Shown one piece after another: positions 1-11,616 of a DNA stretch of 64,000 nt (positions are counted from its first letter, which is position 1; each line of letters starts with the position of its first letter). Under the pieces are notes generated by a model. The model was not told where the DNA came from, ran no database searches, and was given only the letters and a program-made list of their open reading frames with translations. The stretch is from Pomphorhynchus laevis (taxonomy: Eukaryota; Acanthocephala; Palaeacanthocephala; Echinorhynchida; Pomphorhynchidae), in the NCBI GenBank assembly GCA_012934845.2, contig WNNJ02003666.1:62001-126000 (forward strand), given 5' to 3'. Both the position numbers and the translations under genes were made by a program.

Positions 1-45
1 ACTTTTAATATAATTTTTAATTAGTTGATAATTATCTATTATTGA

Positions 46-210
46 TAAAGAATTATTGGAGCTCGATCAAATTAAAACGGAAATTTTTTATTGATACTTC
101 GCTAACCTCTGTTAGCATCTTTAGAGAATTTTCTGAAGATGCTAACAGAAGTTAGCGAAATATCAAAAATAATGTCCTCTTTTCTTTAATCCAGCTCCAA
201 TAATTCTTTA
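46..210. repeat. Foldback (MITE-like) inverted-repeat element
   Basis: Two imperfect arms of about 75 bp face each other. The outer ends read TAAAGAATTATTGGAGCT on the left and the complement on the right, and the inner 22 bases (CGCTAAC...AGCATCTT) pair with one mismatch around a loop of about 14 bases. There is no coding capacity. Such structures are typical of non-autonomous foldback or MITE elements. No transposase was found in the window and no clear target duplication was seen. Confidence 0.7.
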
Positions 211-394
211 CCTCTACTATTTACAATCAATATAATTCTTTTATCGCTAATTCTATGGATTCATTATTACATGCTCCATAAATAAAGAATATATTTAAGT
301 AATTACCCATAAAATTACATAATTGCATAATTACTAATTACATAATTTTCTGAAAATAAATATAATTGTTTTTTACAATATAAAAAACATTGTA

Positions 395-478
395 ATTTTC
401 TGAAGATGCTAACAAAGGTTAGTGAAATATCAATAAAAAGTATCCTCTTTTCTCTGATCCAGCTTCAATGATTCTTTA
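395..478. repeat. Half copy of the foldback element
   Basis: This matches the right arm of the element at 46-210 (ATTTTCTGAAGATGCTAACA through to ATTCTTTA) but lacks the left arm. It shows that the sequence is dispersed and not a one-off palindrome. Confidence 0.65.
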
Positions 479-2529
479 TAAAAATTACTCGCGGTATTAA
501 ATTTTAACATAAATAATCGAAATATTGTACTAAAATGATAGTTAAAGAATAAAAATATCGAAAATGCTATAATTTAAAAAAATAAGAATGTTACCGAATT
601 AAAAGCAATCGACTTGTTTTCTCCAAAATGGATGAGTAAATATTTTCCAATTTAATTAAATATTTACGAATTTAGATTAACCAATTTAAAAAATAAAGAA
701 ATGAATTACCTTCAATTAATTATAATTAATATATAAATTTTAATATATTGATTTAAATTATTATATAAATTATAAGGAGATTGATTCAAATAGAGTAAGG
801 AGCATATATCCAATCTAAAATTTGTATTAAATAACTTTGAAAATTTGTGTTTATAAATTCAAACGCTACATCGTGATATGTGCTTATAATCGTAATAAAT
901 TACACATTTAGTAATATGTAAATATTACGAAATAAAATATTTAACAAATTAGAATTAATTATATAAAAAGATAAATCACTGAATTATACAGCATGTGATC
1001 CAAAAAGTTTGATAGTGTAATAAAGATAGATGTAATAAGTCAAGTACTTAGGTGACGATACTTTAAGCTGATTAGTTTTAGTCAAATTAACAATGGGATT
1101 TATACCATCTATCTAATAATCTATTTAATTGGAGAAGGTCCACTAATCGAATAAGTTCACTTAAAAATATGCAAGTTCAAAATTATCAAAATTAATTTTA
1201 AATTTTCATAAAAAAATATGAACGTTCTTTAAACAGCTTAAATTTTTAAAAGTAAGAACAAAACCAACCAGGTAAAGTTGATCGATCCATGTAATTTAAT
1301 AGATTTATACAGAAAAGAATTATCATGTTAATGGACTTTTGTCTGTTTCTCGACGATACATATCGTTCACTTGTTGGTTGCAGTGAATCCATCTATGAAA
1401 ATAGCCGGTAATTATGCAAATAAAGTAATTTAGAACTGTGTCTTATTGAATAAATTGAAATAAATATGTTTATTTAAATCTAAATTATTTTAAATTAATT
1501 ATTATTTTTTAAAACTACAATATTTTCAAAAAACGTATCGATAGAAGTTATAAGTCAAGAAGCAACATGATTTATTTATTAAACTCAGATATATTTACAT
1601 CTACAATTTTTAAACTCATAATTGCATTCTCAATTCAAGATATTATAATTTGTTTTTTGTCTTTTCAAAAATCAAACAATTACAAACAAAATAATGTAAT
1701 AAAAACGTATTATATAAAAGTATCTTCGATATAGAGAGCACATGCACTTTGAAGACAGAGCCACATTGAGTGGTTACAAACAAATCAATTTATGTCGAAC
1801 AAATTTGCATTATATATAACAGAGTAGTAAAGATTATATCAACGTAAATATAAAAAATAAAATCATTTAAGGATGTAATCAAACTGTGAATGTTTTGTTG
1901 AAAATTTCACAACAGCGTCATTCAAATAAAATCAAAGCTGATAAAAATGTTGTTTTTTTTAGAAACCATTAAAATCACAGTTGCTTGATTGGTTACGAAA
2001 TAGAACAGAGAAATCAAAAAATTAAGATTTGCGTATTGTCTTAAAACAAAAATTAGCTTTAAACTTATCAAGGAAATGTTTAAATATTATGTTATAATTA
2101 TATTTTTAAATAGTTTACTCAAAGTTCTAAACTTGGCAATCACAAGTTCAGACATTTTTCTCAAAGCGTTCCAAATAATCAATAAAATTAATGCGTTTAC
2201 ATCTTCTCTATGATTTGTCTATCCCAATCCGTAACTTAGTCGATTGCGTGCTTTATAAGTTCATATAAACATTAGTTATTTCGGAAATGCAATTAAGCCA
2301 TTTATTTTTACTAACGCCGACACTGCAGCATATGCCGAAGGAAAACAAATCGAGAAGAAAGGTCACTGCAAACGCTATTATTTAGAAAATATCATAAATG
2401 ATTTGTAAATTATCAGAGACATGTTAGTTATCATACGCTAACATACTACGGGTAAATATGGTCGCCATGACAATATCCGCAGTTATCCATTATTGCCAAA
2501 GACATGGATACCAGTAAAAATCCAGACAA
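479..2529. other. AT-rich intergenic DNA, no gene seen
   Basis: No long open frame, RNA gene or recognisable mobile element was seen. The stretch is dominated by A/T runs and simple TAAAT-type words. It lies upstream of the membrane-protein gene, so its promoter is presumably here, but no site can be named. Confidence 0.5.
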
Positions 2530-3150
2530 ATGCAATTTACTCAGGTTGTTGAAATTTCAGACATAGTAGTATATTTAACGCTTGTATCCGTTTTAATTTG
2601 GGTTATAACTTGTGTATACGTTCACAGGCTATTCAAAAAATCCGCCGCTCAAGCTAAGGTGGTTGTGACGAATGGCGATAAAGCAAACGGTGACTGCTTC
2701 AACAACGAGTTCATGCGATTGAAAGCTATCCATTCAAAGTATTCACCGATATCGGAACATAACATTCAAAATAAGAAAAGAGCTAACATGCGACAAAAAC
2801 CGAAACAGCTCTTTAAATCTATGATAATTAAATTATCAAAATCAACTCAGCCAGTAAAGAATAAGAAACGCACATTCAGTTTTAGCACTGCTTTAACATC
2901 CACATTTCCTGACTGGTTCATATCGATGACTGAGAACTTAATAACCAAAGACAGTACCATTAATAATATTATACATCCCTCTCTTGGCATTTCACGTCCC
3001 GAGAATAAGCATCTAATAAGATGGAGACTATTTTGCAAATCGATATCCGAATCAACTAGTAAAAAGTTCAATTGTTGCTGTGGTCGTAAAAATCAAAAAT
3101 TATCAAAAGACATCGATGATAATCCGAACTTCATTCGTACATTTTTATAA
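2530..3150 (+). CDS. Hypothetical single-pass membrane protein
   Basis: An ATG-started frame of 206 codons ends in TAA at 3148-3150. Residues about 9-32 (SDIVVYLTLVSVLIWVITCV region) form one strong hydrophobic segment that could be a signal anchor. The remainder is very basic (many Lys/Arg) and hydrophilic, with a CCCGRK cluster near residue 185. An AATAAA signal follows 30 bases after the stop. Base composition is more balanced than in the flanks, which supports real coding. I do not recognise a family. By topology it would be a membrane-anchored protein with a cytoplasmic or lumenal basic tail. It could instead be one exon of a longer gene. Confidence 0.6.
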   Translation: MQFTQVVEISDIVVYLTLVSVLIWVITCVYVHRLFKKSAAQAKVVVTNGDKANGDCFNNEFMRLKAIHSKYSPISEHNIQNKKRANMRQKPKQLFKSMIIKLSKSTQPVKNKKRTFSFSTALTSTFPDWFISMTENLITKDSTINNIIHPSLGISRPENKHLIRWRLFCKSISESTSKKFNCCCGRKNQKLSKDIDDNPNFIRTFL

Positions 3151-3180
3151 ACATTTTTATCGAACGATATTTGCGCTGTA

Positions 3181-3186
3181 AATAAA
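3181..3186 (+). other. Putative polyadenylation signal AATAAA
   Basis: AATAAA starts 30 bases after the stop of the 206-codon frame, a normal position for 3' processing. The motif is common by chance in AT-rich DNA, so its weight comes from position only. Confidence 0.35.
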
Positions 3187-4876
3187 AAAATGTACATTAT
3201 CAGTGCCATCTCGGAATTTATAAATTTACTTAAACAATCCATAGCTATTAAAATGTTATTTAACAACGTAAACTCGTTTACATCAATCGTTTTTCTGCTA
3301 TTTAAGAAGTTTACACAATAAAACTTATTAAAATTTATATTTTATGTTTTTAAAACTAAATATTAAAATGCTAAATGTTTTAATGTATTTATAAGTTAAG
3401 GTCGAAATTCATTAACAGATAAAAGAATTAACGGGCGTCGTAAGCCCCTTATCAAACTTATATTTTTGATTTAGTGATAGCTGGTTATTTGTCATTTCGT
3501 CCTAGGGCATATTTGTGTTGTAAGTTATTTTTTTATTTAATGACTTTACTTAAAATTCAAACTTAAACGATTTAAGATGTAAATTACATTATATCTGCTC
3601 AGGATATTCAGCCATTAATACAATTACCGTACGCAACTAGTATTGTACGATATTTTAAACAAACGAAATTTTGAATAAAGTAAGTTATACTAGAAATAAT
3701 TCGAAACGATAATTGAACTGCTTACAATTATTGCATTTTCATTTTTTTCGTAAAAGTAAAGTAATCGTTTATTACCAACAAGTTCACTTGTTTATAATAA
3801 ATTGACTGTTCAATCATTAATTTTTGTTATTTATTAGTGAAGAGAATGAAATACTGCAGCATTATTGACATCATAATACTGCAGATATTATTATATCTGC
3901 AGTATTATTGACATTCAAATTTATTTAGTTCAATCGAGAGGGCTGAAGCCCTAAACAATTTATATATACAATATTACTAAAATCGCACTTGAGAAAATAT
4001 GTCACTTAATAATACATAAACAAGAAGCATAATGCATTTGAGTAAATCTTGTTCAAATTGCATTGTTCTTAATAAAATCTCGTTACTACGACAGTACCCC
4101 GGCTGAAGCGACTTAAATAATTTGAACTATAAAATGCAAACTGTGTTATGAAGACAAAAGTTTGTAATTTTTTCGTAATGTATAATTTTTTCGTGAATAT
4201 CACGAATGATTTTCCAGCTTAAAAATTGAAAGTAATTTTCTATCATTAAATATTGTCATATTATTAATAATTTTCATATTACAAAGACAATTACTTATTT
4301 AATAAAATTTACTATTAAAAATATACAATACAATATATATATAGTATTATACATTTAGTATATTTATATTATATGTTTATATATTTATATATATTGTATT
4401 ATATATTTTTAAAATATATATCGTATTATAAAATAAAAGTAAATTATAATAGATTATATTATTGTAAAGTATAATACAATAATTGTCTTTGTAATATTTT
4501 CGATATATATATACTGTTCCGGTTTTTATTTTTAATTCTTATATATATCAATATATATCTAATAGATGTGTATTTTGCCTAATCATCCGGTCCACCTTGA
4601 ACATCGATACATAATCGTTCAGATCTCGAAATGTTGGCAGCAGATTTTGCAATAAGCTCTGCACTGATAGACCTATGGTAAACGGTCAATGTAGGCCAAG
4701 TATAGCTAAATACGAATATTATATTTCTATATGCTATGTACGTTATTGGACTTAATAACACCGTCCTTTGGGAGTATTTTAATTAAATGCAGGATAGTAA
4801 CACCACCATTAAAAGAATACAAATCGGCCACATGTAGTTTATATTTAAAATATTTCGCTTGCACGAAATTTACATT
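3187..4876. other. AT-rich intergenic DNA
   Basis: No supportable gene. It contains a perfect 16-bp inverted repeat at 3873-3908 and TA-dinucleotide stretches at about 4320-4420. Short minus-strand open frames near 4579-4761 have no recognisable features. Confidence 0.5.
3873..3908. repeat. Perfect 16-bp hairpin
   Basis: Arms 3873-3888 and 3893-3908 are exact reverse complements around a 4-base loop. The arm contains AATACTGCAGATAT. Role unknown. Confidence 0.7.
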
Positions 4877-6866
4877 GAAATTCTCTGCCGAATAAAATTA
4901 GGATGCTCCACAAAGCACGTTGTTAATTTAAAGAGTCTAGGATCATGCTACCACAAAATTAAATTCTCGGAGATGCCTTTTAATATATCACAAGGCAGCC
5001 GAAACGACTGATGGTAGTTCACCCTACTGATAAGTGCTGCCTGCAATCATCATATCATCTAGTAGTGATAACGGTCTGATTTGCTTGTAATCGAACTCCG
5101 GTTTTCGGCAGCATCTACAATTATGAAACTGAAGCTTATTAGCTCTAGGAGCACAGTTTAGCACAGTCAGATATAAAATTATTATAATGTATCCTCCAAA
5201 GATATCCAGTGAGAAAGCAACTAATGACAGCAAATAAAATTCCTGCCGAATAAAATTAGGATGTTCCTGAAAGCACATGGTTAGTTTAAAGAGACTAAAC
5301 CAATGCTACAACGTTAGCAAATTTTCGGAGATGCCGTTTAAATATATCACAAGGCAGCCAAAACGACTGAAGGTAGTTCACCTACTGATGAGTGCTGTTG
5401 GCTAACATTACATCGTATCGGCGAGATAAGGAAGTCTGCTCTACTCGATCTCGGACTCTAGTTTTTGGCAACATATACAATTATGAAACTGAAGTTTATT
5501 AGCCTTCGGAGCACAATTTTACACAATCTGTTATAAAATTATAAAAATGTATCCTCCAAAGGATCCTGTGAGAAAGCAAGCACGACAGCAAGTAAAATTC
5601 CTGCCGAATAAAATTAAGATGATCAGGAAAGCACATGGTTAGTTTAAAGAGGTAAAGTCCATGTTACCACATTAGCAAATTCTCGGAGATGCCTTTTTAA
5701 TGCATCACAAGGCAGCCGAAACGACTGATGGTAGTTTACCCTAATGATGCGTGCTTCGGCTACCATCGGCTCGTCTAGGATTGATAAGCAAGTCTGCTCT
5801 ACTTGTAATCGAACTCCGGTGTTTGGTAACATCTACAATTATAAAAATGAAGCTTATTAGCTCCCGGAGCACAGTTTAACACAATCTGTTATAAAATTAT
5901 AAAAATATATCCTCCAAAGGATCTTTTGAGAAAGCAAGCAACGACAGCAAATAAAATTCCTGCCGAATAAAATTAGTATAATCCGGAAAGCACATGGTTA
6001 GTTTAAAGAGGCTAGGACCATGCTACCACGTTAGCAAATTCTCGGAGATGCCTTTTTAATGCATCACAAGGCAGCCGAAACGACTGATGGTAGTTCACCC
6101 TACTGATAAATGCTTCAGCTACCATCGCCTCGTCTAGGATTGATAAGCAAGTCTGCTCTACTTGTAATCGAACTCCGGTGTTTGGCAACATCTACAATTA
6201 TAAAAATGAAGCTTATTAGCTCCCGGAGCACAGTTTAACACAATCTGTTATAAAATTATAAAAATATATCCTCCAAAGGATCTTTTGAGAAAGCAAGCAA
6301 CGACAGCAAATAAAATTCCTGCCGAATAAAATTAGTATGATCCGGAACGCACATGGTTAGTTTAAAGAGGCTAGGACCATGCTACCACGTTAGCAAATTC
6401 TCATAGATGCCTTTTTAATGCATCACAAGGCAGCCGAAACCACTGATGGTAGTTCACTCTACTGATGCGTGCTTCGGCTACCATCAGATGGTCTATGAGT
6501 GATAACAAAGTCTGCTCAGCTTGTAATCGAAATCCGGCTTTTGGCAACATCTACAATTATAAAAACTGAAACTTATTAGCTCCCGGATGACAGTTATACA
6601 CAATGTGATATAAAATTATAAAAATGTACCCTCCAAAGGATCCTGTGAGAAAGCAAGCAACAACAGCAAATAAAATTCTTGCCCAATAAAATTAGGATGT
6701 TCCTGAAAGCACATGGTTAGTTTAAAGAGGCTATGCCCATGCTACCACGTTAGCAAATTCTCGGAGATGCCTTTTTAATACATCACAAGGCATCCGAAAC
6801 GACTGATAGCAGTTCACCCTACTGATGAGTGCTACCGGCTACCATCAGCTCGTCTAGGATTGATAC
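4877..6866. repeat. Tandem satellite, ~359-bp unit, about 5.5 copies
   Basis: The word CACAAGGCAGCC (CACAAGGCATCC in the last unit) recurs at 4989, 5348, 5706, 6065, 6424 and 6784, giving spacings of 359, 358, 359, 359 and 360. Flanking words such as TCGGAGATGCC, GCACATGGTTAG and GAGAAAGCAAGC recur in phase. The third to fifth units are most alike, and the outer units are more diverged. Several units carry an inverted pair GATGGTAG...CTACCATC. Short open frames inside are not conserved in frame and are not genes. Confidence 0.9.
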
Positions 6867-7127
6867 AGATGTCAATTAGAAATATTTAGTAGAGATAATA
6901 AATATGCACTGGCAAAAAGTTAAGAATATTGCCCCTCTTATCGATACTTATCCAGGAATGAATTTATAAAATCACAGCAAACTCTTCTTTGTACCTGACT
7001 TTGAAATTATATTTGATCGAGAAGATTAAATTTAAAATTGTATTATTTTAGAGAATTGTTTTTAAGTTGTCACTGACAAGTCTTCGGTGATATTCTTAAT
7101 TTACCATTTAATGCAATACTTTTATTT
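6867..7127. other. Spacer between satellite and RTE insertion
   Basis: AT-rich single-copy-looking DNA with no gene seen. Confidence 0.4.
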
Positions 7128-7190
7128 AGTTTTAATCTGAAAGCATTTTTAATGCATAAATAACTATGTATGGAAAGAACTCTTGAATTT
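7128..7190. repeat. Left target-site duplication of the RTE insertion
   Basis: This stretch (start AGTTTTAAT, end GAACTCTTGAATTT) is repeated directly after the RTE fragment at 7801-7884. The right copy carries about 20 extra bases (ACATTTGTGGATAATATG region). Sixty-three bases is long for a target-site duplication. Confidence 0.8.
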
Positions 7191-7800
7191 ACGAACGGAC
7201 CGGTTCAAGTACCTCGAAACCATACTCTCGGCAAGCGGCGACGTGACTTATGAAGTCAATGCACGAATAAGCTCAGCGTGGACAAAATGGCGAGCGACGA
7301 CAGGTGTTTTATGTGACCGTCGCATCAAGGATCACCTGAAATCAAAGATCTACCGCTCAATCATTCGCCCTGTGGCTATGTACGGCACAGAGTGCTTGCC
7401 TATTACCAAGGCAGCGGAACGACGCTTTGCGGTCATGGAGACGAAAATGCTGCGGTGGATAAGCGGAATTACCCGGTATGACCACGTGAGAAATATGGAC
7501 ATCCTCCGAAGATACGGCGTCGCCCCTATCGTAAATAAAATGCAAGGGGCCAGACTCCGGTGGTATGGCCACGTGTTGCGGAGTGAAAATTATTCCCTTG
7601 CAAAGACCGCCTTAAAGTATGAGATCATAGGCAAACGCCCGAGAGCTCGACCCAAGCACCGATGGTTAGATGGCCTTCACACAGATCTCAAGGCAGCTGG
7701 ACTTCACCCAGACCAAGCCGAAAATAGAGCGAAATGGAGGGCTAAATCTCACATAGCCGACCCTGCCTCAAAGCGGGACAAAGGCTGAAGAATAAGAAGA
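7191..7800 (+). mobile_element. 5'-truncated RTE/BovB-like retrotransposon, RT C-terminus
   Basis: An open frame running to TGA at 7786-7788 gives about 200 residues of the C-terminal (thumb and beyond) part of an RTE-clade reverse transcriptase. Hallmarks are FKYLETILSASG, VNARISSAWTKW, the METKMLRW block, the RLRWYGHVLR block, RPRARPKHRWLD and the terminal DPASKRDKG. The catalytic palm and the endonuclease are missing, so it cannot move itself. No internal stop is present, so it is a young insertion. The apparent start codon is a TTG at the truncation point and means nothing. The 3' end is a GAA/AAG-rich tail (GAAGAATAAGAAGAAG), as usual for RTE elements. Confidence 0.9.
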
Positions 7801-7884
7801 AGTTTTAATATGAAAGCATTTTACATTTGTGGATAATATGATTTAATGCATACATAACTATGTATGGAAAGAACTCTTGAATTT
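7801..7884. repeat. Right target-site duplication of the RTE insertion
   Basis: Direct copy of 7128-7190 with a ~20-base insertion in its middle. It shows where the RTE fragment ends. Confidence 0.8.
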
Positions 7885-10800
7885 AAGTTTGACAATCAAA
7901 CAATTATCAAGTAAAAAATATCTGTTTTATTTATATTATTTTATTTATATTCACCTTATCGTTTTATAATATAGCACAGTTTCAAAGGAAATGAGCTTGC
8001 TAAACGAAATTCGTCGTTTAGCTGTAAATGAATTGATAAATTAGCAGCTACATTTAGTCTAATTTATTCAGTTTTTTAAACGCAAGGAACTATAAAGTCG
8101 ATTCGTCGCAATGTTGACTGGTAAGTGGAGAACTGAGCCCTCTCTGTTTAAAATCTCAGGAGAATTTTCGATATTAAGAATTTCCGAATATTCAATGGTG
8201 AATAAAGATAATGAAAATGGTAAGAGCCTAAGATAGAACTGCACTTACAAGGTCCCACAACCTACGTATGTTGTTGATAATGCAAAATAAACTTTATAAA
8301 AATAAAACTGTATTCGTGAAAATACTATTAAAGTTGAAAATAATTAAAAAGATCTGTCCTCTACCGAGAAAAATAAGGTAACGAAAAATACAATGGCGCT
8401 TTATAATAAAAGCACTTAGTTGAAATTGCTTTGGCAAATATATTCTGCTATAAATTTGGAATAACCGCTCCGCAGCAATTTGTATTTATTCATTGTGAAC
8501 AGTAAAAAACATTATATGATAATGATAAAAGCATTATATGCACGCTGCTATATATTTTGAGTGGACAAAATATATACAGAGATAGAGAAAGAAAAATTTC
8601 ACAAATAAAAAAACAAATCCGATAAGGCCGATTTCATAATGAAATAAGACCAGCTAACTGAGTCTATATAAACTAAAAATAAAGATAAATAATTATAGAT
8701 AATAAATAAAGTTTTATACACAGTTTCTATTTAAAATGACGTGTTTTATACATAAAGCACGTTCCATAAATCAGATTCACTAATTCGTATTCAGCATGCT
8801 AATAAAATTAGGTGATGTAACTGTCGTTAGGAAACATAAAATATAATGTGGATAGAATGATTAAGGGAATTTGGATCTTAGCTTTTATAAAATAATATAT
8901 ACTTTTTATCAAAATTGTTATTAAATTATCATTTAAATACAATTTATTATAATATTATTATAAAATATTATTGTAAATTTAAATATGTCATCTTTACATA
9001 ATAAATCAATAATCAGATCAGATAACTGAATCTACGTATTTCATGTTATTAATAAATTAAAAATATAGGCATTGAAAATATAATAAATCGGAAGCTTCCG
9101 GCACTTTATATTTATTACAAGATAAAGGATAGAATTTCAATTTACCACACAATTGATATTAATTTTTAATATTACCAAACCCACATTATGATTAAGATAT
9201 AATTGGGTAAAATTAGTTATTTCTTTAATTAATCTGTGATGAAGATTAATGTATACCAAAGTTATACATTCTAATTAAAAATATTAAGCAATTACAGTAC
9301 AAATAAAAGTAATTTCGATAATTATTATAATGTTACATTCTTGCCCTTGTATAATATAAATATCAGCAAAAATAACTAAACTGTTGTTTTTACTTGAATA
9401 AATTATGTTAAAAAATTAATAAATAATGCAATGCAGGTAATATTTTTTGTGTAGCATCTTATTGAGCTACTGATATTTATATATCGCTAATTGAATTGTA
9501 CTAATGAATTACAAAATTATTAATAAAATTGAAAATAGAAAAATAAAAAAAAATAAAATAGAAATTTTATAAATCTGTACAATTTTATTTAATGTTGTTT
9601 AATCTATATTATTCTATATAATTTTATTATTGCAACCAATAATGCGTATATGACATATAAAGATAAATATTTATTTAAATTTTACTTTTAATTTCAAAAT
9701 TAAAAATTATTAAATAAAATTTAAAATTATAAATTATTTAATATATTTTTAAATTAAAAGTCATTTGAAATTATTATTAATTACATTTTAAAATTATTAT
9801 TTGAAATAATTATTAATTAAATTTTAAAATTAAAAATTATTTGAAAAATTAATAATTAAATTGTAAAATTAAAAATTATTTGGAATAATTATGAATTTAT
9901 ATTTTTTTACATTTTAATTTTGTATAATGCAAAAATTGCAGCAAAAATATTATTATGCCAAAATATGACATAAAAACGATTGTTATACAGGAAAAATTAA
10001 AATGCGAAATGTTGTAATATAAATCATATGTAACAATTTATATAGCAATTGATCTCTATTCCATTAGAGATCAATTGCTATATTAGAGCACACTGCTACG
10101 TGCTTTCTGCACTGAAATTTAGAAAATACGAAATTTCCAAACAAAGTGGCAGACAATTTACTGTCAATTCCATTTAGCAGGTGTTTTACCATGTGCTTCT
10201 AGATAAAAGGAAACATTTGCCGTATCGTATAGTTCGACTTCATAAGATTACTTGTCCGTAGATTATTGTGCATGCATTTCGATACCTCCACAGATATCAT
10301 ATGCTTGAATTGAAAGAAGTTGTATCGGTTAGCACGCTCGCTTTGAAATTATTTTACAAAATGAATATTTTAGATATTTTATACAACAACAATTTCAAAA
10401 ATCTGTCGGTAAGCTAATATAACTAGAAAAAAATATAATATACGAAAAAATAAATTATTGATTTACTTATTACATAAAAAGTCAAACGAAAATTGCAGAA
10501 GGAACCGTTCCTTAAAAATAGCAATTTAATGTTTATAGATAATTATAGACAATTTAATGTATATGACATATAAAGATAAATATTTATTTAAATTTTACTT
10601 TTAATTTCAAAATTAAAAATTATTTGAAATAATTAATTAATTATTAATTAATTATTAATTAATTATTGGTAATAATATTATTAATAGATTTTTAAAGTAA
10701 ATTCATTTAGAATCATTATACGTAATCAAACAGAAATAATCTTTAGCAAACTTAATCCTTCTATATTGTTATTACGCCTTCTATAGCGGAATAACCAGTA

Positions 10801-11076
10801 ACTAATTTAAAATATATTTAACAAATTTATCATATTAAAGCGTAAATTTAACTAATATATTCAAACCTAGGATACTTGTGACGTCCAATAAATAATTCGG
10901 ATAAGGTACTGAGTATACGGATATCAAATTATTTATAAATTAAAAATACTGGTAAATAAATAAAATAATTAAATAACAAATAATTATAAAAAATTAAAAA
11001 ATTAATAATTTTTATATAAAATTTTATAACTTATTTAACAAAAAATTTAAAATTAAATATAAAATAAAAGTTAACT
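7885..11076. other. AT-rich repeat-laden intergenic DNA
   Basis: No gene is supportable. A stretch of about 65 bases beginning GTATATGACATATAAAG at about 9646 recurs almost unchanged at about 10558. An inverted repeat sits at 10040-10083. Parts near 8650 and 9015 carry the GCTAACTGAGTCTA-type word that opens family A elsewhere. Confidence 0.5.
10040..10083. repeat. Perfect 19-bp hairpin
   Basis: Arms 10040-10058 and 10065-10083 (ATATAGCAATTGATCTCTA and its complement) are exact, with the 6-base loop TTCCAT. Confidence 0.75.
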
Positions 11077-11300
11077 TTTATGAATCGACTAATAAATAAT
11101 AGACGATGTATCAGAATAAGGATTTGAGGTCATCAGGAGGAACTGATATGCGATCGGGTTTCGGTCCCTATTACTCGACACAACATAGCAGCGGGGCCAA
11201 ATACATGCTAATGACGTATTTCCTAATGATGAAATTTGATTATCAAGTATCCTATATTAAAGCAAAGTATACTATTTATTATCCATCCATAAATTATATA
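11077..11300 (+). repeat. Dispersed repeat family A, copy 1
   Basis: It shares with copies near 20.2 and 20.8 kb the words GACTAATAAATAA, GTATCAGAATAAGGA, TCATCAGGAGGAACTG and GCGGGGCCAAATACATGCTA. An open frame over it (11106-11306) is a by-product of the repeat, as the frame is not kept in the other copies. Confidence 0.75.
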
Positions 11301-11616
11301 AGCTAAATAAAATTTAAATAATTAAATAAATAATTATAAATAATCAAATATTTTTTATATAAGATTTAATATAATTTATAAAAAAAATTAGCTTAAGAGT
11401 TTAATTTTTGAATAATATTATGTTGATATATATATATTTTTTATTATTTTCTGTTTGATATTATTTTTTAAAATTTGCCTAAATTAAATTATTTAAATAA
11501 TTTTGAAAACCTATATCATTACGTATTATGGCAATTCTTGAAATTTCATTATCAAATGTATTATATAAATATTATATGGTATGCATGAACTTCTATGGAA
11601 AAATATGCTTGTCAGT

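Noticed and set aside
5024-5832. Short minus-strand ORFs in the satellite
   Set aside because: They are not conserved between repeat units and have no protein features.
6100-6180. tRNA-like words (TTCGA, TAGAGCA on the minus strand) in the satellite
   Set aside because: The order is reversed relative to a tRNA and no cloverleaf can be drawn.
4877-6866. CRISPR-like array
   Set aside because: The units are contiguous ~359-bp repeats without unique spacers, in eukaryotic DNA.
7183-7190. TTG at 7183 as a start codon of a 201-codon gene
   Set aside because: It lies in the target duplication; the frame is a truncated RTE, not a separate gene.
11106-11306. Small plus-strand ORF of 66 codons
   Set aside because: It lies wholly in repeat family A and the frame is not kept in other copies.
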